A DNA stretch of 6,979 nucleotides, from assembly GCA_025463665.1 (NCBI GenBank), contig JAODAY010000250.1:1-6979 (forward strand). The letters run 5' to 3'. Each line of letters begins with the position of its first letter. Within the stretch, counting starts at the first letter, position 1. Below the pieces are notes generated by a model. The model saw nothing but the letters and a program-made list of their open reading frames with translations. It was not told the origin of the DNA and ran no database searches. The stretch comes from Microbacteriaceae bacterium. Its GTDB lineage: Bacteria > Actinomycetota > Actinomycetes > Actinomycetales > Microbacteriaceae. The position numbers were made by a program, and so were the translations under genes. Of the stretch, positions 1 through 5,779 are shown piece by piece.

Positions 1-834
1 GACAAGAAACTCGACGGTTCCGGCGCCGGAGTAGTCGACGCTGCGGGCGACCTCGCACGCTGCCTCGCCGATGCGCGCCCGGGTCTCGGCGTCGAGGAGA
101 GGGCTCGGCGCCTCCTCGACGACCTTCTGGTGGCGGCGCTGCAGGGAGCACTCGCGCTCGCCGAGGTGGATGACCGTGCCGTGGCTGTCGGCGAGCACCT
201 GCACCTCGATGTGCCGTGGCCGCGCAATAAGGCGCTCGAGGAAGAGCGTGTCGTCGCCGAAGGCCGAGGCCGCGATGCGGCGTGCGCTCGCGAGCGCGCC
301 TGCGAGCTCGTCGGCGCGGGTCACGACGTGCATTCCCTTGCCTCCGCCACCCGCCGAGGGCTTGATCAACAGCGGAAGGCCGACCTCGACCGCCGCGGCG
401 GTGAGCTGGGTGTCGGTGAGCCCCGGCTCCGCGACGCCCGGGATCACGGGCACCCCGCGGGCGGCGACGTGCGCCTTCGCCCGGATCTTGTCCCCCATGA
501 TCTCGATCGCGCGGGTGTCTGGTCCGATGAAGGCCAGGCCGGCGGCATCCGTCGCCCTGGCCAGTTCGACGCTCTCCGAGAGGAAGCCGTAACCGGGGTG
601 GATGGCCTGCGCGCCGGAACGCACCGCGGCCGCGATGATCGCGTCGACACTGAGGTAGCTCGCTGTCGCGGCCGCCGGACCGATGCGCACCGCCTCGTCG
701 GCGAGCCTGACATGCACCGCGTCGCGGTCGGCGTCGCTGTAGACGGCGACCGAGCGAATTCCCATCGCACGCAGGGTACGGATGACGCGGCAGGCGATCT
801 CGCCACGGTTGGCCACGAGCACGGTCTGGAACAC
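1..834 (-). CDS. accA1: Acyl-CoA carboxylase alpha subunit (biotin carboxylase part), 3' end cut by window edge
   Basis: ATP-dependent biotin carboxylase subunit of an acyl-CoA carboxylase, probably 3-methylcrotonyl-CoA carboxylase in leucine breakdown; cytosolic. 278 codons are visible and the frame is open to the window edge. The N-terminus has the family hallmark [19 protein letters not shown] (residues 4-22), then HPGYGFLSE (79-87), MGDK with Lys116 matching the nucleotide-binding Lys of E. coli AccC, the ATP-grasp glycine loop SAGGGGKGM (160-168) and HIEVQVL. The last residues, GTVEFL, hold the metal/ATP glutamate. The second glutamate, the catalytic arginine and any biotinyl domain lie outside. 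The GTG at 834 matches the family's usual N-terminus and lies 5 nt after the carboxyltransferase stop. An in-frame GTG at 843 would overlap that stop (GTGA) and add three residues, but has poorer Shine-Dalgarno spacing. Family certain; substrate inferred from the partner subunit. Confidence 0.93.
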   Translation of the reverse strand, partial: MFQTVLVANRGEIACRVIRTLRAMGIRSVAVYSDADRDAVHVRLADEAVRIGPAAATASYLSVDAIIAAAVRSGAQAIHPGYGFLSESVELARATDAAGLAFIGPDTRAIEIMGDKIRAKAHVAARGVPVIPGVAEPGLTDTQLTAAAVEVGLPLLIKPSAGGGGKGMHVVTRADELAGALASARRIAASAFGDDTLFLERLIARPRHIEVQVLADSHGTVIHLGERECSLQRRHQKVVEEAPSPLLDAETRARIGEAACEVARSVDYSGAGTVEFLV

Positions 835-839
835 GGCTT

Positions 840-2453
840 TCACATCCTGAACAGGCCGAAGCCCGGGTCGGGAAGCGGCGCACCGGCGCACACGTCGAGG
901 GCGAGGCCGAGCACCTCGCGGGTGTCCGCCGGGTCGATGACGCCATCGTCCCAGAGCCTCGCGGTCGAGTAGTCCGGGCTGCCCTGGGTCTCGAACTGCT
1001 CGGCGACGGGGGCACGGAACGCCGCCTCGTCCTCCTCCGACCACGACTCGCCGCGCCCCTCGAGCTGCTCGCGCTTGACCGTCGCGAGTACCGACGAGGC
1101 CTGGGCTCCCCCCATGACCGAGACGCGGCTCGCGGGCCACATCCAGAGAAAACGCGGCGAGTAGGCCCGGCCGCACATCGAGTAGTTGCCGGCGCCGAAC
1201 GATCCGCCGATGACGACGGTGAGCTTCGGCACGCGCGTGGTCGCGACGGCGGTGACCATCTTCGCGCCGTGCTTGGCTATGCCGCCCGCCTCGTAGTCAC
1301 GACCGACCATGAAGCCGGAGATGTTCTGCAGAAAGACCAGGGGGATGCCGCGCTGGTCGCACAGTTCGATGAAGTGGGCACCTTTCTGCGCCGACTCGCT
1401 GAACAGCACGCCGTTGTTGGCGACGATGCCGACCGGGTGGCCGTGCAGCCGCGCGAACCCGGTGACGAGAGTCGTGCCGAAGTGCTGCTTGAACTCGCGG
1501 AACTCGCTGCCGTCGACGAGCCGCGCGATGACCTCCCGCACGTCGTAGGGCGACTGCACGTCGGTCGGCACGATGCCGTAGAGCTCCGCCGGGTCGGCGA
1601 CTGGCTCGCGGGTCTCGGTGATCTCCCACGGAGCCTTCGTGGGTGCCGGGAGCGTCGCCACGATGTCGCGCACGATCTGCAGGGCGTGCTCGTCGCTCTC
1701 GGCGAGGTGGTCGACGACGCCGGAGACCCGCGCGTGCACGTCTCCCCCGCCGAGCTCCTCCGCGGTGACGATCTCTCCGATCGCGGCCTTCACGAGCGGC
1801 GGACCGCCGAGGAAGATGGTGCCCTGGCCGCGCACGATGACTGTCTCGTCGCTCATCGCCGGCACGTAGGCTCCGCCCGCGGTGCACGAGCCCATCACCG
1901 AGGCGATCTGCGGGATGCCGGCCGCCGACATGCGCGCCTGGTTGTAGAAGATGCGGCCGAAGTGGTCGCGGTCGGCGAACACTTCGTCTTGCTTGGGCAG
2001 GAAGGCGCCGCCGGAGTCGACGAGATAGATGCACGGCAGGCGGTTCTCGAGCGCAATCTCCTGCGCTCGCAGGTGCTTCTTCACTGTGAGCGGAAAGTAG
2101 GTGCCGCCTTTGACCGTGGCATCGTTGGAGATGATGAGCACGAGCCGCCCCTCGACCCGGCCGATGCCCGCGATGACCCCGGCGGCAGGAACCTCGTCGT
2201 CGTAGAGTCCGTTGGCGGCGAGGGGTGCGATCTCAAGGAAGGGGCTGCCCGCATCGAGCAGGGCGTCGACCCGTTCGCGCGGAAGCAGCTTTCCGCGGGC
2301 GAGGTGCCTCTTTCGGGATGCCTCGCTTCCCCCCTCCGCGGTGGTCGCGAGCCGGGCGCGTAACTCGTCGACGAGCGCCCGCTGTGCGGCCTCGTTGCGC
2401 GCGGCTGCATCGGTGCGCGCGACCGAGTCGGCCGTTGTTTCCAGTGTCTTCAT
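840..2453 (-). CDS. accD1: Acyl-CoA carboxylase beta subunit (carboxyltransferase), 3-methylcrotonyl-CoA carboxylase type
   Basis: Carboxyltransferase subunit that moves CO2 from carboxybiotin to an acyl-CoA, most likely 3-methylcrotonyl-CoA (leucine pathway). 537 aa, normal for the family. Both crotonase-like halves are present. The N-half has [13 protein letters not shown] (from 147) and [17 protein letters not shown] (187-203). The C-half has [19 protein letters not shown] and [16 protein letters not shown] (416-431), the two oxyanion-hole regions. [22 protein letters not shown] and RFLWMWP resemble methylcrotonyl-CoA carboxylase beta subunits more than propionyl-CoA ones; this is judged from memory of the families, not from alignment. 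I chose ATG 2453 because GAAGG (2459-2463) lies 5 nt upstream. An in-frame ATG at 2465 would add MKAS but has a badly placed ribosome site. First gene of its operon, followed 5 nt later by the biotin carboxylase. Its promoter lies in the operator region shared with the divergent TetR gene. Confidence 0.94.
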   Translation of the reverse strand: MKTLETTADSVARTDAAARNEAAQRALVDELRARLATTAEGGSEASRKRHLARGKLLPRERVDALLDAGSPFLEIAPLAANGLYDDEVPAAGVIAGIGRVEGRLVLIISNDATVKGGTYFPLTVKKHLRAQEIALENRLPCIYLVDSGGAFLPKQDEVFADRDHFGRIFYNQARMSAAGIPQIASVMGSCTAGGAYVPAMSDETVIVRGQGTIFLGGPPLVKAAIGEIVTAEELGGGDVHARVSGVVDHLAESDEHALQIVRDIVATLPAPTKAPWEITETREPVADPAELYGIVPTDVQSPYDVREVIARLVDGSEFREFKQHFGTTLVTGFARLHGHPVGIVANNGVLFSESAQKGAHFIELCDQRGIPLVFLQNISGFMVGRDYEAGGIAKHGAKMVTAVATTRVPKLTVVIGGSFGAGNYSMCGRAYSPRFLWMWPASRVSVMGGAQASSVLATVKREQLEGRGESWSEEDEAAFRAPVAEQFETQGSPDYSTARLWDDGVIDPADTREVLGLALDVCAGAPLPDPGFGLFRM

Positions 2454-2496
2454 TGACGCCTTCATGCTCTCGAGTTAATCGGGACTAACTAGGTTT

Positions 2497-2502
2497 AGGT
2501 TA
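2497..2502 (-). promoter_or_regulatory. Possible -10 element for the carboxylase operon
   Basis: On the minus strand these bases read TAACCT, which fits the actinobacterial -10 pattern TANNNT. It lies inside the operator, about 44 nt before the chosen accD1 start, leaving room for a leader and the GAAGG ribosome site. No convincing -35 is seen, and other placements in this AT-rich block are possible. Confidence 0.25.
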
Positions 2503-2506
2503 GTAT
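2501..2506 (+). promoter_or_regulatory. Possible -10 element for the TetR gene
   Basis: TAGTAT fits the TANNNT pattern and lies within the right half of the operator. Transcription would start near 2512-2514, leaving a leader of about 24 nt that includes the AGGGAG ribosome site. Occupation of the operator would therefore block it. No clear -35 is visible. Confidence 0.35.
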
Positions 2507-2524
2507 TCGTTAACTCGAATGTCT

Positions 2525-2530
2525 AGGGAG
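2525..2530 (+). promoter_or_regulatory. Ribosome binding site deciding the TetR start
   Basis: AGGGAG followed by a 6-nt spacer to GTG at 2537. This favours GTG 2537 over the in-frame ATG at 2519, which abuts the operator and has no ribosome site before it. ATG 2519 would need a leaderless transcript. Confidence 0.7.
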
Positions 2531-2536
2531 TTGGTC

Positions 2537-3124
2537 GTGAGCACCACTGAGACGGCACGGGACCGCGCGAAGGCGGACCGCCGCGCGGTGCTGCTTGCCG
2601 AGGCGGCCCGGCTGTTCGCGTCGCGCGGCTTCGACCGTGTCTCGCTCGAGGATCTGGGGGCCGCGGCCGGGGTGAGCGGGCCGGCCGTGTACCGTCATTT
2701 CGCGGGCAAGCAGGCGGTGCTGGCTGCGCTTCTCGTCGAGGTGAGCGAGAGGCTGCACTCGGGGGGCGCGGAGGTTGTCGCCCGAACGCCGGCCGCGGAG
2801 GAGGCGTTGCGCTCGCTCATCGCCTTCCACGTCGACTTCGCCCTCGCGAACCCCGATGTCATCCGCGTGCAGGATAGGGACCTCGACTCTCTCGGCCCCG
2901 ACGCGCGTCACGCCGTGCGCGCCCTGCAGCGCGACTACGTCGAGTTGTGGATGTCGGTGCTCTCCCGCGTTCTCCCCGGTTCGGACCAGGCACAGTTGCG
3001 CATTCGCGCCCAGGCGACCTTCGGGCTCATCAACTCGACCCCGCACAGCGCCGGTCGCTCGTCGAAGACCACCGTGCGCGCGCTTCTCGAGAGCATGGCG
3101 CTCGCCGCGTTGACGACCCGCTGA
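2537..3124 (+). CDS. TetR-family transcriptional regulator, likely repressor of the adjacent carboxylase operon
   Basis: 195-aa TetR-type DNA-binding protein, a normal size for the family. The N-terminal domain has LLAEAARLFASRGFDRVSL (residues 19-37) and the helix-turn-helix through DLGAAAGVSGPAVYRHFAGK (39-58), with the typical YRHF recognition-helix end. The rest is the helical ligand/dimer domain. A late FGLINSTPHSAG segment recalls actinobacterial TetR proteins found beside acyl-CoA carboxylase genes, such as mycobacterial BkaR (Rv2506); that resemblance is from memory, so no symbol is given. The start is GTG 2537, chosen for the AGGGAG six bases upstream; ATG 2519 would add MSRELV. The gene is divergent from accD1 across the inverted-repeat operator and convergent with the bkd operon. 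Inferred role: repression of itself and the carboxylase genes, relieved by a pathway acyl-CoA or keto acid. The ligand is unknown. Confidence 0.9.
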   Translation: MSTTETARDRAKADRRAVLLAEAARLFASRGFDRVSLEDLGAAAGVSGPAVYRHFAGKQAVLAALLVEVSERLHSGGAEVVARTPAAEEALRSLIAFHVDFALANPDVIRVQDRDLDSLGPDARHAVRALQRDYVELWMSVLSRVLPGSDQAQLRIRAQATFGLINSTPHSAGRSSKTTVRALLESMALAALTTR

Positions 3125-3162
3125 GAGCGAGGTGGCGGGCGGTGGCGCGGGCGGTGGCGCTG

Positions 3163-3177
3163 CCGTTCTGCAGGACG
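3163..3177 (-). repeat. Truncated reverse copy of the 20-bp motif
   Basis: CCGTTCTGCAGGACG matches 14 of 15 bases of the reverse complement of the motif CGTCCTGCACAACGGGAACG found further right. The single change turns the centre into the palindrome CTGCAG. It lies 38 nt after the TetR stop. Confidence 0.6.
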
Positions 3178-3187
3178 CGCGGTCTCG

Positions 3188-3230
3188 ACCGGGCGCATCG
3201 CCGCCCGGTTCGGGCGCGTCGCCGCCCGGC
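3188..3230 (+). terminator. Two tandem GC-rich hairpins, possible terminator after the TetR gene
   Basis: The first hairpin pairs ACCGGGCG (3188-3195) with CGCCCGGT (3202-3209) around a 6-nt loop. The second pairs CGGGCG (3211-3216) with CGCCCG (3223-3228), also with a 6-nt loop. The two form a 21-bp tandem repeat (3190-3210 and 3211-3231) with 18 of 21 identical positions. They start 63 nt after the TetR stop. No T-run follows, so termination is a guess based on stem strength. Confidence 0.4.
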
Positions 3231-3249
3231 ATAGCCTTCCTCGCCGAAA

Positions 3250-3269
3250 CGTTCCCGTTGTGCAGGACG
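3250..3269 (-). repeat. Reverse-oriented copy of the 20-bp motif
   Basis: CGTTCCCGTTGTGCAGGACG is the exact reverse complement of the forward copy at 3405-3424 and differs at one base from that of the copy at 3311-3330. With the latter it makes a 19/20 inverted repeat around a 41-bp spacer, able in principle to fold into a long hairpin in either transcript. Confidence 0.85.
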
Positions 3270-3310
3270 GTCAAGCGGTGACTCGCAGCGGAGCCCTATT
3301 CGACCGCGGG

Positions 3311-3424
3311 CGTCCTGCACAACGGGAATGAAATGAGTTGGACAGTTTTCAGACCCGAGTCCTGCACAACGGGAACGAAATGACTTGGACGACTCTCAGA
3401 CCCGCGTCCTGCACAACGGGAACG
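3311..3424 (+). repeat. 47-bp tandem repeat, about 2.4 copies, each led by the 20-bp motif
   Basis: Unit 1 is 3311-3357, unit 2 is 3358-3404 (about 40 of 47 bases identical), and a third partial unit (3405-3424) keeps only the motif. The shared 20-bp lead is CGTCCTGCACAACGGGAACG (minor changes: T at the 19th base in unit 1, A at the first base in unit 2). The remaining 27 bp share AAATGA-TTGGAC and end in CAGACCCG. The motif is better conserved than the rest. No reading frame is preserved and there is no gene here; it lies between convergent genes. Confidence 0.85.
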
Positions 3425-3427
3425 TCC

Positions 3428-3460
3428 CGGCGCCCAGCGTGAGCCGAAAGGTGGGCGCCG
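3428..3460 (-). terminator. Stem-loop downstream of the bkd operon, candidate terminator
   Basis: A perfect 9-bp stem: CGGCGCCCA (3428-3436) pairs with TGGGCGCCG (3452-3460) around a 15-nt loop. On the minus strand it begins 19 nt after the E2 stop codon, a suitable place to end the bkd transcript. There is no T-run after it, so it would be a non-canonical terminator or a 3'-end stabilising stem. Confidence 0.45.
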
Positions 3461-3479
3461 AAACGAAGAGCCGGTCTGG

Positions 3480-4775
3480 TCACATCATCGTGAGGGCGCG
3501 TCCGGGTTCGGCGATTATCGTTCCAATATCCGCAAGGAACCTGGCACCCTGTTCCCCATCGACGAGTCGGTGGTCGAACGAGAGGCTGAGCGTGAGCACA
3601 TCGCGCAGGGCGATCTCCCCGCGGTGCTCCCAAGGCAGACGCCGAACGGCTCCCACCGCGAGAATCGCTGCCTCTCCCGGATTGAGGATCGGCGTACCGG
3701 CGTCGACCCCGAACACCCCGACGTTCGTGATAGTAATGGTGCCGCCGCGCAGGGCCGCAGGCTTCGTGGTGCCCTCCCGAGCCGCGGTTGTGAGTGCCGC
3801 CAGTTCGTCGGCCAGCTCGAGGAGGGTCAGTTCGTGCGCCCGGGCGATAGTCGGCACCATGAGTCCGCGGTTCGTCGCCGCCGCGATGCCGAGGTTGATC
3901 CCGCCGAACTGCACGATCTCACCCGCGGCCTCGTCCCAACGCGCGTTGACCGACGGGGTGCGCCTCACGGCGATGGTCAGGGCCTTTGCCACGACCGCGA
4001 GCAGCCCGATGCGATGCCCGGCGTTGGAACGCTGGGCCCGCAACGAATCGAGCAGCTCCATCGTCTGCGTCGCATCGACGGTCAAAAACACGGTGGCATG
4101 CGGCGCACTGAACGCACTCGCTACCATCGCCGCCGCGGTGTGCTTGCGCACCCCCGTGATCGGAATCCGAGTCTCCTCGAATGGGCGGTCCTCCCGGCGC
4201 GCGGGCGGGGCGGATGACGCTGCCACCGTGCTCGCGAACACAACATCGTCGCGCGTGACCATGCCGCCCTCCCCCGTACCACGGAGGGTCGCGAGATCCA
4301 CGCCGAGGTCCGCGGCGAGTTTGCGCACGGGAGGCGTCGACATGGGTCGACTGGTCGAGCGTGCGGGGGCCGACGCGGTGAGGAAGGCGCGCGACGGGAC
4401 GGGCGCGGCGGCAGCGCCCGGGCGCGCCGCACGGGCCTTGCGATGAGGCCGCGCGCCTCCCTCGACCGGGGGGCCGTAGCCCACGAGCACGGCGTTGCGT
4501 TCCGGCACGGCGGGCGCGGGCGCAGCCGCGTCATCCGTCACCTCGATCGCGAGGATCGGCGTGCCGACCTGCACGGTCGTGCCCGGCTCGGCGTAGAACC
4601 GCGCGACGACGCCGGCGTAGGGCGACGGCACCTGAACGAGCGCCTTCGCCGTCTCGACCTCCGCGATCACCTGGTTGAGATGCACGGTGTCGCCCACGGC
4701 GACCTCCCACGAGACGAGCTCCGACTCGGTCAGTCCCTCACCGAGGTCGGGCATGGAGAATTCGCGAATGCTCAT
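3480..4775 (-). CDS. bkdC: Dihydrolipoamide acyltransferase (E2) of a branched-chain 2-oxoacid dehydrogenase complex
   Basis: Core E2 subunit that takes the acyl group from E1 on a lipoyl arm and passes it to CoA. 431 aa. Domains in order: one lipoyl domain (residues 2-80) with the lipoylated Lys44 in VETAKALV; a flexible Ala/Pro/Arg-rich linker carrying NAVLVGYGPP (94-103); a peripheral subunit-binding domain (about 146-182, STPPVRKLAADLGVDL to GMVTRDDV) that docks E1/E3; and the acyltransferase domain (about 202-431) with the active-site motif FDHRLVDG, giving catalytic His402 and Asp406. The ATG overlaps the E1 beta stop as ATGA, with GGGAGG seven bases upstream. Last gene of the operon. 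A single lipoyl domain plus the E1 alpha/beta partners suits the branched-chain type. An acetoin or heterodimeric pyruvate dehydrogenase is the alternative, made less likely by the neighbouring methylcrotonyl-CoA-type carboxylase. No E3 gene is present here. Confidence 0.93.
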   Translation of the reverse strand: MSIREFSMPDLGEGLTESELVSWEVAVGDTVHLNQVIAEVETAKALVQVPSPYAGVVARFYAEPGTTVQVGTPILAIEVTDDAAAPAPAVPERNAVLVGYGPPVEGGARPHRKARAARPGAAAAPVPSRAFLTASAPARSTSRPMSTPPVRKLAADLGVDLATLRGTGEGGMVTRDDVVFASTVAASSAPPARREDRPFEETRIPITGVRKHTAAAMVASAFSAPHATVFLTVDATQTMELLDSLRAQRSNAGHRIGLLAVVAKALTIAVRRTPSVNARWDEAAGEIVQFGGINLGIAAATNRGLMVPTIARAHELTLLELADELAALTTAAREGTTKPAALRGGTITITNVGVFGVDAGTPILNPGEAAILAVGAVRRLPWEHRGEIALRDVLTLSLSFDHRLVDGEQGARFLADIGTIIAEPGRALTMM

Positions 4776-5779
4776 GAGCGGGCCTCCCAGCCGGTGAGTG
4801 AATTGACGCGCCCCATGACGCGGTCGACCGCGTCGAGCATGCGGTCGAGGCCGGGCAGGAAGTGTTCCTCGAGCTTCGCGGCCGGGTACGGCACGTCGAA
4901 TCCCGTCACCCGCGCCGGCGGCGCCTCGAGGTGGAAGAAGCAGCGCTCGGTGATGCTTGCGGCGATCTCCGCGCCGAGGCCGCCGAACTGCTGGGCCTCG
5001 TGCGCGATGACGAGTCTGCCGGTCGAGCGCACAGAGGCCTCGACCGTCTCGAAGTCGACGGGCGAGAGCGAACGCAGGTCGATGACCTCGACCGAGATGC
5101 CGTCGTCGAGCGCGGCGAGCGCCGCGTCGCGGGCCGTCGCCACGAGCGGGCCGTAGGCGACGAGAGTGACGTCGGTGCCTGGCGCGACCACCCGGGCCGA
5201 GCCGAGCGGAAGCGGCGTGGCATCCTCGTCGACGTCGCTTTTGGTCCAGTACCGGCGCTTCGGTTCGAAGAACAACACGGGGTCATCGCTCGCGACGGCC
5301 TCGCGCAGCATCGAGTAGGCGTCCTGGGGGTTGGAACACGTCACGACGCGGAGCCCGGACGTGTGCGCGAAGTACGCCTCCGGTGATTCCGAATGGTGCT
5401 CCACCGCGCCGATCCCGCCACCGAACGGCACCCGAATGGTGATCGGCATGCGAACGTTGCCCTGCGTGCGGTAGTGCAGTTTGGCCACCTGCGCCACGAT
5501 CTGGTCGAAGCCCGGGTAGATGAAGCCGTCGAACTGGATCTCGCACACCGGGCGGAAGCCGCGGAACGCGAGGCCGACGGCCGTGCCGATGATGCCGGAC
5601 TCAGCGAGCGGGGTGTCGATGACCCGGCGCGGACCGAAGTCGGCCTGCAGCCCGTCGGTGACGCGGAACACCCCGCCGAGCTTGCCGATGTCCTCCCCGA
5701 GCAGAACAACGCGCGGGTCGGACTCGAGCGTGCGGCGCAGCCCGAGGTTGATCGCCTTGGCGAGGGTCAGCTCGGTCAT
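4772..5779 (-). CDS. bkdB: 2-oxoacid dehydrogenase E1 component beta subunit (branched-chain type)
   Basis: Beta subunit of the thiamine-diphosphate-dependent E1 heterotetramer, which decarboxylates branched-chain 2-oxoacids and acylates the E2 lipoyl group. 335 aa, typical length. The N-terminal pyrimidine-binding domain shows LLGEDIGKLGGVFRVTDGL (26-44) with the conserved cofactor-contacting Glu29, then DTPLAESGIIGTAVGLA, FGGGIGAVEHHSESPEAYFAH and the FFEPKRRYW segment. The C-terminal transketolase-type domain has VEVIDLRSLSPVD and the VIAHEAQQFGG region. ATG 5779 overlaps the E1 alpha stop as ATGA, and GGGGA lies six bases upstream. The same frame stays open far upstream through E1 alpha, but that part is antisense-free shadow coding with no family match. 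Its own stop overlaps the E2 start by 4 nt, suggesting translational coupling and balanced subunit supply. Confidence 0.95.
   Translation of the reverse strand: MTELTLAKAINLGLRRTLESDPRVVLLGEDIGKLGGVFRVTDGLQADFGPRRVIDTPLAESGIIGTAVGLAFRGFRPVCEIQFDGFIYPGFDQIVAQVAKLHYRTQGNVRMPITIRVPFGGGIGAVEHHSESPEAYFAHTSGLRVVTCSNPQDAYSMLREAVASDDPVLFFEPKRRYWTKSDVDEDATPLPLGSARVVAPGTDVTLVAYGPLVATARDAALAALDDGISVEVIDLRSLSPVDFETVEASVRSTGRLVIAHEAQQFGGLGAEIAASITERCFFHLEAPPARVTGFDVPYPAAKLEEHFLPGLDRMLDAVDRVMGRVNSLTGWEARS

Larger units (their letters stand above)
2470..2518. promoter_or_regulatory. Nested inverted-repeat operator between accD1 and the TetR gene
   Basis: A 49-bp segment with two concentric perfect inverted repeats, both centred on 2494. 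The outer arms are TCGAGTTAA (2470-2478) and TTAACTCGA (2510-2518). The inner arms are ACTAAC (2484-2489) and GTTAGT (2499-2504). It can equally be read as two face-to-face copies of the 20-bp site GTTAGTNNNNNTTAACTCGA, one per strand: 2499-2518 on plus and 2470-2489 on minus. Each copy contains the smaller palindrome GTTA-N8-TAAC, and the two palindromes start 25 bp apart. The AT-rich block stands out from its GC-rich surroundings and covers the likely promoters of both divergent genes. TetR-family dimers usually bind such palindromes next to their own genes, so this is the probable operator of the adjacent regulator. The repeats are seen directly; the binding protein is inferred. Confidence 0.75.
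3125..3479. other. 355-bp non-coding convergent interval rich in repeats
   Basis: This interval lies between the tail-to-tail ends of the TetR gene and the E2 gene. I see no credible gene: reading frames crossing it are short or out-of-frame extensions and match no family I recognise. Contents in order: a GGTGGCG direct repeat three times (3131, 3141, 3153); a truncated reverse copy of the short motif (3163-3177); two tandem GC-rich hairpins (3188-3230); a full reverse copy of the motif (3250-3269); a 47-bp tandem array with three forward copies (3311-3424); and a 9-bp stem (3428-3460) just beyond the E2 stop. Confidence 0.8.

Noticed and set aside
1269..2363. A 364-codon open frame on the plus strand opposite the carboxyltransferase gene
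   Set aside because: It is antisense to a gene with clear family motifs. Its product is a composition-biased Arg/Asp/Val-rich sequence with no recognisable domain, as expected of frame shadows in GC-rich DNA.
2484..2504. Intrinsic terminator or riboswitch in the accD1 leader
   Set aside because: The paired arms are short and AT-rich with no T-run. The symmetry is better explained by a DNA-binding dimer, and the leader is too short for a riboswitch.
2510..3274. A 254-codon minus-strand frame opposite the TetR gene, seemingly continuing the carboxylase side
   Set aside because: The plus-strand TetR protein has a clear helix-turn-helix and the right length. The opposite frame shows no family features and runs through the operator and hairpins.
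3311..3424. Possible short CRISPR array (20-bp repeats, 27-bp spacers)
   Set aside because: The intervening 27-bp segments are themselves similar to each other, so this is a plain 47-bp tandem repeat. The repeat is too short, one further copy is inverted, and no cas genes are present.
3385..4446. A 353-codon plus-strand frame running from the repeat region across E2
   Set aside because: It is mostly antisense to the well-supported E2 gene, is Ser/Arg/Ala-rich, and has no motif or ribosome site. It is open only because of GC bias.
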